Below are positions 6,641 to 12,324 of a stretch of 16,622 nt of DNA, one piece after another. The notes beneath the pieces are model-generated. The model did no database searches. It had not been told where the DNA came from and saw nothing but the letters and a program-made list of their open reading frames with translations. This DNA is from an uncultured Collinsella sp. GTDB lineage: Bacteria; Actinomycetota; Coriobacteriia; Coriobacteriales; Coriobacteriaceae. Made by a program: the position numbers and the translations under genes. Position 1 is the first letter of the stretch. Each line of letters begins with the position of its first letter. The stretch lies in NCBI GenBank assembly GCA_900550355.1, contig URRT01000024.1, forward strand, positions 1 through 16,622, written 5' to 3'.

Positions 6641-7190
6641 TTGACTTCCTTTCTCTCATTTCATTTGACCGCCTGGCCAAATCCCCTTGTTTCTCCGCCG
6701 CCTCGATCAGACTCTTGAGAGGAGTCTTGGGATTGGACGGGATAAGCTGATGGAAAACCGGAATACCCTGCTCGCAAAGCTCCTTCGCGGCCTCGAGCTC
6801 ATCCGGGTTGAGCATGATCGTGGAGTTGAGGGCGACCTTGCTATCCGGATCGGACTTGTCGAAGCGGCCGACATTGGCAACGTTCACGCCCTCGATCTTG
6901 CCCGGTGCGCCTTTAACGAGCTCAAGCACGTCACGCACGCAGTTGGTGAGCGCGAAGATGCGCATGGAGTCCGCACGCGGATCGTTCGCGATGCGGCAAG
7001 CATCCGGAACATCCTTGACGAGGAGCTTCTGGCCCGCCGGCGTACCCATGGAAAGCGTCATGCGAAGGGCATCACTCTCCACGGCGTGCTTGTTGGCGAC
7101 GATGATCCTGGTGGTGTTGAGCTCCTTGGTCCACACCAGGGCGACCTGCCCGTGAATCAGACGGTCATCGACTCGAACCTGAACAATCAT
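6633..7190 (-). CDS. PTS mannose/fructose/sorbose family subunit IIB
   Basis: The product is 185 aa, starting at ATG 7188-7190 behind AAGGAG. The phosphorylation site is visible near the N-terminus: VRVDDRLIHGQV with His13 as the phosphoacceptor. The rest matches the EIIB-Man fold (TRIIVANKHAVESD, KLLVKDVPDA, NVANVGR). Family members are commonly about 160-165 aa; this one has about 20 extra charged C-terminal residues (RRSNEMRERKSND) that also contain the ribosome binding site and start region of IIC in another frame. IIB takes phosphate from IIA and passes it to the sugar. It is a separate polypeptide here, not fused to IIA as in E. coli ManX. Confidence 0.95.
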   Translation of the reverse strand: MIVQVRVDDRLIHGQVALVWTKELNTTRIIVANKHAVESDALRMTLSMGTPAGQKLLVKDVPDACRIANDPRADSMRIFALTNCVRDVLELVKGAPGKIEGVNVANVGRFDKSDPDSKVALNSTIMLNPDELEAAKELCEQGIPVFHQLIPSNPKTPLKSLIEAAEKQGDLARRSNEMRERKSND

Positions 7191-7219
7191 TGTTTCCTCT
7201 CCTTACTTATTAGTGCTCT

Positions 7220-7648
7220 CTAATCGAAGAAGTCTCCGTCGGACCCCTCGTTGTCCGCGGCCTTGCTCGGAGGCTCGACGACCTGCATCGTCGCCCTCGC
7301 CAGCTCGACGCTCTGCTTGATCGAATCTGCCGTGACCGGCTCAGCGCCGAGGAGCGCCTCGATCACGAGACCGAGGTTCATACCGGTAACATGGACGATC
7401 CCGCGCTTCTCCGGCTCCATGAGGACGACCTTCTGGAAGACGGAGCCACCGTAGATGTCGGTGAAGATGATGGCCTCGTCCTCAGGGCCCACCGAGTCAA
7501 TAAACGCCTGGATGCGAGGGGTGAAATCGGAGTCGTCCACGTAGCAGTCAACTGCTTCCACCATGTCCGCCATACCGGTCAGGATCTCGATCGAGCTCCT
7601 GATTCCGCTTGCGAGGTGACCGTGCGACGCGACAAGAACTTTCTTCAT
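7220..7648 (-). CDS. PTS mannose-type subunit IIA
   Basis: The product is 142 aa, starting at ATG 7646-7648 with AGGAGAG upstream. It has the EIIA-Man fold signature: VLVASHGHLASGI with the phospho-accepting His9, then IIFTDIYGGSVFQ (about 60-72) and GMNLGLVIEALL. His9 receives phosphate from HPr and passes it to IIB. The C-terminus is acidic and ends SDGDFFD, echoing the IIC tail. The gene sits 10 nt after the aldolase stop and 29 nt before IIB, clearly within one transcription unit. Confidence 0.93.
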   Translation of the reverse strand: MKKVLVASHGHLASGIRSSIEILTGMADMVEAVDCYVDDSDFTPRIQAFIDSVGPEDEAIIFTDIYGGSVFQKVVLMEPEKRGIVHVTGMNLGLVIEALLGAEPVTADSIKQSVELARATMQVVEPPSKAADNEGSDGDFFD

Positions 7649-7658
7649 CGAGTCTCTC

Positions 7659-8513
7659 CTAGAGCGAATAGTGGTTGGGGTTCAGAAGCTGGATCTTGCT
7701 TGCGACGAACGCGCGCATGTCGGGGGCGGCGTCCATCAGGAGGCCAATGCCGTTGCCGTCGTTCTTGCCGGAGCTGATGTCCTTCTCGAAGGCGCGGTAC
7801 ATGGAGCGGAAGTACTCCGTGGCGATGTTGAACTTGCTCATGCCGAGGTTCACGGCCTCCTGGAGCTGCTCGTCGGGGATGTCGGAGCATCCGTGCATGA
7901 CGAGGGGGACGCTGACGGCCTCCCTGCAGGCCTTGATGCGCTCCATGTCGAGGTTCGGGACCTTGACGTAGGGGCCGTGGGCGTTGCCGACGGCGATGGC
8001 GAGCGAACCACAGCCGGTGCCCTCGACGAACTCCTCGGCGAGGTTCGGGTCGGTATAGTGGTCGCTGTTCACGAAGTCGTTGGCGTCGGAGCCGTTGCCG
8101 ACGTGGCCGAGCTCGGCCTCGATGTCAACGTCGAAGATCTTGGCGACCTGGACGACGTCCTTCGTGAGCTGGAAGTTCTCCTCATAGGGAAGCGAGGAGC
8201 CGTCGACCATGACGGAGGGGAAACCGGCCTTGACGCCCTTGACGGCGATCTCGTAACCAGCGGAGTGATCCTGGTGGACGGCGACGGGCACGCTCGCGCG
8301 CTCGGCGTAATAGCGGGCGGCGAAGGCGATGATGTCGAGGGCACAGTGGTCCTCGAAGCCGGGCCAGTACTGGATGATGATAGGCATGTGCTCATCCTCG
8401 GCGGCCTGGATCGCATAACGGATGGTCTCCGTGTTGATGACGTTGATCGCGGGCACGCCATAGTGGTGCTCGGTCGCATGTTGAAGAAGCTCGTTGACCT
8501 TGATGAGAGACAT
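7659..8513 (-). CDS. Class II ketose-bisphosphate aldolase (fructose/tagatose-bisphosphate aldolase, KbaY/GatY-like)
   Basis: The product is 284 aa, starting at ATG 8511-8513 with GAAAGGAAG upstream. It is a zinc-dependent (class II) aldolase: catalytic Asp82 and Zn ligand His83 in VHQDHS, Glu134 in EAELGHVG, His179 in GNAHGPY and His207 in MHGCSD, followed by KFNIATE with Asn229. The length and the HG(A/C)SD form of the last motif resemble the KbaY/GatY tagatose-bisphosphate branch more than FbaA, whose equivalent reads HGGSG. It would split a ketose-1,6-bisphosphate (or a related ketose phosphate) into dihydroxyacetone phosphate and an aldehyde. The gene is directly upstream of the PTS genes, so it very likely acts on the product of the imported sugar. 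The kinase that would supply a bisphosphate is not in the window. Confidence 0.92.
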   Translation of the reverse strand: MSLIKVNELLQHATEHHYGVPAINVINTETIRYAIQAAEDEHMPIIIQYWPGFEDHCALDIIAFAARYYAERASVPVAVHQDHSAGYEIAVKGVKAGFPSVMVDGSSLPYEENFQLTKDVVQVAKIFDVDIEAELGHVGNGSDANDFVNSDHYTDPNLAEEFVEGTGCGSLAIAVGNAHGPYVKVPNLDMERIKACREAVSVPLVMHGCSDIPDEQLQEAVNLGMSKFNIATEYFRSMYRAFEKDISSGKNDGNGIGLLMDAAPDMRAFVASKIQLLNPNHYSL

Positions 8514-8627
8514 CTTTGTCTTCCTTTCACTTGGATAACCATTGGATTGGACAGTTCTCAGCTCGTCAGCTGGTTGAACACGAAGAGAAGCGCGAAGCAG
8601 GCAGGCGCTTGCAAAACGCGGTGGAAC

Positions 8628-9830
8628 CTATGCGGCCGACTGGCCCTCAGGCTGTGGCGCTGCGCTTCGACGCCACAGTACGTACGCCACAAAAGCAACG
8701 ACCGCAGCAATCGTTGAAGCGAGGGCGAAGGCCAGAAAACACGCGTGCGTGCCGAGCGCGTCGCACGCCCAACCGCCAAACAGGTTCGCAACCACGACGG
8801 ACAGACCGCTCTGAACCATCGCGAAGGCGCTCTGACCTCGAGCGCGACAATCCTCGTAAGTGTGGTTGGCAATGTAGGTAACGCAGGAGTAGTAGACGGT
8901 CATGTAACTCACGCTCTGCAGCAGCTGGCCGCAGATCATGACCGGGACGATGCCGGTGCCCACGAGCACGAGCCTGAGCGCCGCCATGAAGCAGGAAAAG
9001 ATCAGGAGGTTCATCTCGCCGAAGCGCCTGACCAGCTTGGAGGAAACGAGCAGGATGGGGATCTCGCTCGCAGCGGAGACCGCACTCAGGACGCCCACGA
9101 GGTTCTGACCCTCGCCAAGCTCGACCGCGTAGCGGCCCAAGAACGCCCCGATGAAGCCAATCGCGGCCGAACTGATGAAGGCGAAGACCAAGACGAAGGC
9201 GATCTCATTGCTGGTAAACAGCGAGAGGAGGCCCTTTCCGTGGGAGACCTTGGGATCGTCCGCGGCATTGGCGCGAATTCCCGCCTCGGGGAGGCGCCAC
9301 ATGTGAGCCGCGAAGACCACCAGCGCGGCAGAGACCACCGCGAACTGGATTTGAGGAGCCATGTCGAGCAGCCGACCGACGATCAGGACGACGATGGCAT
9401 AGCCGATAGTGCCACCCATGCGAATGCGAGAAAAGTCCAGGCCAGAGCGATCCGCGAGCTCGATGACGAGGGAGTCGCTCAGGGGCAGGAGCCCCGAGAA
9501 AAACGCCGAGAACGCAAAGGTTACGAGAAGGACCGGGACGAACGTCGACGCCAGGTAATACAGCGGAGCGAGTACCGCCGCCGCAAGGCAGAGGATCACG
9601 ATGACCGCGCGGCGGCGCCCGAGCTTGTCGGCGATCGTCGACCAGAGCGGCTGGATGGCGAGCGCACACACCGGGGTCGCCGCGAGGAGGATGCCGGTCT
9701 GGGCTGCGCTGAGGCCGAGGCTCGTGTAGTGAGCGGAGAGGAACGGCGAGTACACGCCCGCGCAGACCCAGTAGAGGACGTTCGCGAAGAACAGCGAAGT
9801 CATGCTTGCGTTTGTCCTGGCGTTGTGCAT
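8628..9830 (-). CDS. MFS transporter (12-TM, MFS_1_like / HcaT-LacY-like)
   Basis: The product is 400 aa from ATG 9828-9830 (MHNARTNASM), chosen because AAGGGAG precedes it at good spacing; the frame is open 31 codons further but without a better site. The protein is strongly hydrophobic with about 12 predicted spans. It has the loop 2-3 signature IADKLGRRR and the N-terminal pattern FFANVLYWVCAGVYSPFLSAHYTSLGLS, typical of the MFS_1_like group that contains HcaT and sugar/nucleoside symporters. It is the first gene of the minus-strand cluster, 114 nt before the aldolase. It may take up the same substrate without phosphorylation or export an end product. Co-transcription with the PTS genes is likely from orientation but not proven. 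Confidence 0.88.
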   Translation of the reverse strand: MHNARTNASMTSLFFANVLYWVCAGVYSPFLSAHYTSLGLSAAQTGILLAATPVCALAIQPLWSTIADKLGRRRAVIVILCLAAAVLAPLYYLASTFVPVLLVTFAFSAFFSGLLPLSDSLVIELADRSGLDFSRIRMGGTIGYAIVVLIVGRLLDMAPQIQFAVVSAALVVFAAHMWRLPEAGIRANAADDPKVSHGKGLLSLFTSNEIAFVLVFAFISSAAIGFIGAFLGRYAVELGEGQNLVGVLSAVSAASEIPILLVSSKLVRRFGEMNLLIFSCFMAALRLVLVGTGIVPVMICGQLLQSVSYMTVYYSCVTYIANHTYEDCRARGQSAFAMVQSGLSVVVANLFGGWACDALGTHACFLAFALASTIAAVVAFVAYVLWRRSAAPQPEGQSAA

Positions 9831-9893
9831 CGTGCTTCTCCCTTCTTGCTCGCCGGGTGCCTGTCTGGGCTTCGAAGTGATTCGCCATCTAGC

Positions 9894-9963
9894 GTGAAAC
9901 AAAGTTGTGAGGCGTTGGAACAATGTTCTGTTGTTTCATCGTTTTCGTGCCGTTGTTTCACGG
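9894..9963. promoter_or_regulatory. Cluster of TGAAACAA / TTGTTTCA elements (candidate RpiR operators)
   Basis: TGAAACAA at 9895-9902 and its inverse TTGTTTCA at 9931-9938 and 9953-9960 form one + and two - oriented half-sites in the divergent intergenic region, close to the MFS gene. A further TGAAAC lies at 10061-10066. RpiR-family regulators commonly bind inverted GAAA/TTTC-type sequences. Direct control by the adjacent RpiR protein is inference. Confidence 0.5.
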
Positions 9964-10012
9964 CTCATAAGATAGCAGCTCAAGATGAGATTGCGCCGGG
10001 GAAGCACCGATT

Positions 10013-10058
10013 TACCGTGAACGGTAGGAAATCAGCGGTAAAACGCTATTTCACCGCT
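10013..10058. promoter_or_regulatory. Two adjacent palindromes in the divergent promoter region
   Basis: TACCGT-GA-ACGGTA (10013-10026) is a perfect 14-bp palindrome. Eight bases later AGCGGT (10034-10039) and ACCGCT (10053-10058) form a second inverted repeat whose inner AAA/TTT bases also match. They lie 70-120 nt upstream of the RpiR start and could be operators for it or for another regulator. The symmetry is certain; the binding protein is not. Confidence 0.5.
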
Positions 10059-10130
10059 TATGAAACATTTTGCTTTATTTTCACCTCTCTTGACCTAAGA
10101 TACGAAGCAAACTAGGGCCAAGGAGTAACC

Positions 10131-10994
10131 ATGGATAAGACAGGGGATGTGCTCAGCCACATCTGCGCGGTCATGAACAGCCTATCCCCCTCGGAGAAGG
10201 CAATCGCAACGTATGTGCTCGACCACCCGTCGGACGTCGCAACGATGACCGTCCGCGAACTCGCCGCAGGAACCGGTACGTCACCGGCGTCTGTTTCGAG
10301 GTTCGCAAGGACGCTTGACTACCGAACCTATTCGGACATGCGTCTGGCGCTCGGCATATCCATCAGCAGGGCCTCCGGCGAGGAAAAGGCCACGGGCGGC
10401 AAGGTTACTCTGGACGACGTCGAGGGCTCCATTAAGTACGTCCTGTCTCACAAGGTCAAGGAGCTCTCCCAAACCGCCTCGCTCATTGACTCCGATGACT
10501 TTTCGGCAGTCGTCAATCTGCTCCACAACGCCAACCTCGTCCTGATTGCGGGCGTCGGCAACTCGATTAGCATGGGCGTAAACGCGGCGTTCAAGCTCTC
10601 ACAGGTTGGAGTCAGGGCGTTTTGCCCCAGTACCACCGATGCCATGGTCTCCGCCGCAACCAGCCTCAAGGAGAATGACATCCTGCTCGTCATTTCGACG
10701 TCCGGATACTCGAAGCGCCTCGTCAACATATTCGACTCTGCCGAGGATTCGAACACTCCCATCATCATGATCACAGACAACCCAGATACGCCGCTCGCGA
10801 AGCGTGCCACGTATATCATCCGAGCCATCTCGCGAGATCAGGCCATCACCGGAACCGAGGTCGCCTTCTCGCACAGCTCGATCAACTTCGTCATCGAGCT
10901 GCTGTTCCTCTTCCTGACCTCTTGCTGGGATGACCCGGTAGAGTTTAACAGGATCATCTCGAAGAATCTCTTGGGAGACAGGCAATACAGCTAG
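10131..10994 (+). CDS. RpiR/MurR-family transcriptional regulator (HTH + SIS)
   Basis: The product is 287 aa, starting at ATG 10131 behind AAGGAG. Residues 1-77 form the RpiR-type winged HTH (LSPSEKAIATYVLDHPSDV, then ELAAGTGTSPASVSRFARTL). A SIS phosphosugar-binding domain follows at about 120-260, with GVGNSIS (141-147) and the second ligand loop ISTSGYSKR (188-196). The family senses phosphorylated sugars and usually represses, sometimes activates, linked catabolic genes. The gene is divergent from the PTS cluster across a palindrome-rich region, so it is the obvious regulator of that cluster and perhaps of itself. The HAD gene follows 49 nt downstream on the same strand, forming a two-gene unit. 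Confidence 0.93.
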   Translation: MDKTGDVLSHICAVMNSLSPSEKAIATYVLDHPSDVATMTVRELAAGTGTSPASVSRFARTLDYRTYSDMRLALGISISRASGEEKATGGKVTLDDVEGSIKYVLSHKVKELSQTASLIDSDDFSAVVNLLHNANLVLIAGVGNSISMGVNAAFKLSQVGVRAFCPSTTDAMVSAATSLKENDILLVISTSGYSKRLVNIFDSAEDSNTPIIMITDNPDTPLAKRATYIIRAISRDQAITGTEVAFSHSSINFVIELLFLFLTSCWDDPVEFNRIISKNLLGDRQYS

Positions 10995-11043
10995 GACGAC
11001 GCACACCGGCGCACCGACGCCCAGACCGAAACGGGAGGACCCC

Positions 11044-11871
11044 TTGATAAAGCTCATCCTCGCAGACATGGACGGGACCCTGCTGCCGTTTGGCTCAAGG
11101 GTCGTATCGGAGCGCACGCACAGCGCGATTCTTTCGGCGCTTGATGCGGGCATCGCGTTCGGCCCCGCAAGCGGCCGCGACTACGCCGACCTGGCCGATG
11201 CCTTTGACGGCGACGCGCGCTGTTTCTCGACCGGCATCATGGCCAACGGAAAGAAGGTCTTCTCCAGCGGCGAACTCGTGTTCAAAAAGACGCTCTCGAC
11301 GGAGGCCCTCGTCAAGCTCGATAGCGCCGTACGCCCCTTCGCGGGGACGTCACTCTGGCTAGTCGCCGATGTCGATGAGACAGGCAAACGCTGCGAGCAG
11401 TTCCTCTGCGCCGTCGAGCCTGGCGACGAATTCGCCCTGGAAATCGTTAAGGACTCCGGAAGAGACATGGCGCTCGGAGACGTGCCCACGAACCGTGACG
11501 TCATCACCGCCGGCATCTTCGTCAACGTCAGCTCCGCCCCGACGGAAGTCGTTCGGAGTCGATGCAAGGAAGCCTGCCCAGAGCTTGATTTCCCCTCGCC
11601 CGTCCCATTCTTCCTCGATGTTGTTCCGGCTGGCTGGAGCAAGGTAAACGGACTCGACGCGCTTCTCGGCAGCCTTGGGGTCACGCTGGACGAGGTCGCT
11701 TTTATCGGAGACTCGGAAAACGACGTGACGCTCCTCGAAAAGGTGCCGAACTCCTACGCAGTCGCGGGCGCGATGCCAGAGGCGAAGGCCGCGGCCCATC
11801 ACCTGATCGGGGACGCAGCCGAGAACTCCGTCGCGAAGCTCATCGAACAGATTGTCCAGCAGCGAGGCTAG
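11044..11871 (+). CDS. Cof-type HAD-IIB family phosphatase
   Basis: The product is 275 aa. The start is TTG at 11044, with GGGAGG just upstream; it places DMDGT (8-12) at the canonical distance from the N-terminus. HAD motif I is Asp8/Asp10, motif II probably falls near the PASGRDYADL region, motif III is Lys200 (GWSKVNGLDAL), and motif IV is GDSENDV (222-228). An inserted C2-type cap occupies about 80-190. The family dephosphorylates sugar phosphates and related metabolites with low specificity. Its pairing with the RpiR gene suggests a role in limiting phosphosugar accumulation from the PTS, or in the pathway itself; this is inference. It is complete, unlike the HAD fragment at the far side of the island, and is clearly a different family member. 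Confidence 0.9.
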   Translation: MIKLILADMDGTLLPFGSRVVSERTHSAILSALDAGIAFGPASGRDYADLADAFDGDARCFSTGIMANGKKVFSSGELVFKKTLSTEALVKLDSAVRPFAGTSLWLVADVDETGKRCEQFLCAVEPGDEFALEIVKDSGRDMALGDVPTNRDVITAGIFVNVSSAPTEVVRSRCKEACPELDFPSPVPFFLDVVPAGWSKVNGLDALLGSLGVTLDEVAFIGDSENDVTLLEKVPNSYAVAGAMPEAKAAAHHLIGDAAENSVAKLIEQIVQQRG

Positions 11872-11923
11872 GGTTCCGCCAGCGTGGCATGCGCCGCGTG
11901 CCTCGTCATCCGTTCGTGGCGCG

Positions 11924-12073
11924 CTACCTCGTGACGATCCAGAGCGTGGCCATCGTCGCGACGCCGATGCCTACGATGAGCGCGACCCACAGGACGCGGA
12001 CCACGAGGTTCATGTCGCCCGCCACCACCATGTCGTTCGCGTGCCAGAACCAGCTCTCGTTTCCCTCGCACAT
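11924..12073 (-). CDS. Small single-pass membrane protein ORF (49 aa), hypothetical
   Basis: An ATG at 12071-12073 opens 49 codons ending in TAG 11924-11926. The ribosome binding site is good (AAGGGAGGG ending four bases before the ATG). The product has a short polar N-terminus rich in Trp/acidic residues (MCEGNESWFWHANDMVVAGD) and one hydrophobic span at about 22-47 (VVRVLWVALIVGIGVATMAT), ending in Arg. I do not recognise the family. It lies alone on the minus strand between the HAD gene and rlmKL, convergent with the first and divergent from the second. The combination of a strong RBS and a clean amphipathic-to-hydrophobic layout argues for a real gene, but shortness limits certainty. Confidence 0.6.
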   Translation of the reverse strand: MCEGNESWFWHANDMVVAGDMNLVVRVLWVALIVGIGVATMATLWIVTR

Positions 12074-12238
12074 GATGCCCTCCCTTGGCCTCGATTACGC
12101 CATCTATGGCCGAGCAATCGCAGGTCACGTGCCATGGATTTGCCCTACGCCCAGCTTTCAGTTCTGTAAGGCGGCGGGAGCCTGTGCGAGGCCCCGAGTC
12201 CTGAGGCTGTTGCAATGAAAATGGGAATCAAGGAGCAC

Positions 12239-12295
12239 GCATCAATCATATAGGTTCCTTTCGGGGGCGAGAGTAAACGAAGCATCCATCATATA
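12239..12295. repeat. Imperfect 14-nt direct repeat upstream of rlmKL
   Basis: GCATCAATCATATA (12239-12252) recurs as GCATCCATCATATA (12282-12295), 13 of 14 identical, with a 43-nt period. The second copy overlaps the putative -10 box of rlmKL. It could be a binding site pair or a local duplication of promoter sequence. Confidence 0.45.
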
Positions 12296-12297
12296 AT
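12292..12297 (+). promoter_or_regulatory. Candidate -10 box of the rlmKL promoter
   Basis: A perfect TATAAT lies 27 nt before the rlmKL start codon, in a locally AT-rich patch of otherwise GC-rich DNA. No good -35 is seen at 16-18 nt, so the promoter might depend on an activator or use a degenerate -35. The implied leader is short and includes the GGAGAGG ribosome binding site. Confidence 0.45.
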
Positions 12298-12324
12298 GGA
12301 GCGACGCAACCGGAGAGGTCACCC

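Noticed and set aside
7659..8513. HGCSD in place of HGGSG as a sign of an inactive aldolase
   Set aside because: KbaY-type tagatose-bisphosphate aldolases carry a similar HGASD version, and all zinc and catalytic residues are present, so this is subfamily variation.
8514..8627. Separate promoter or terminator between the MFS and aldolase genes
   Set aside because: Only weak stems (for example CAGCT/AGCTG around 8564-8577) and no convincing promoter boxes or U-run were seen.
8745..10115. 456-codon open frame on the + strand opposite the MFS gene
   Set aside because: It is antisense to a clear 12-TM transporter, and its product is a charged Arg/Asp/Glu-rich sequence typical of the reverse frame of hydrophobic high-GC genes. 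No family is recognisable and no suitable RBS was noted.
11872..12324. Search for the missing N-terminal half of the broken HAD gene at the right side of the island
   Set aside because: No DxDGT-type motif or HAD-like frame was found on either strand, so simple insertion into one gene is not supported.
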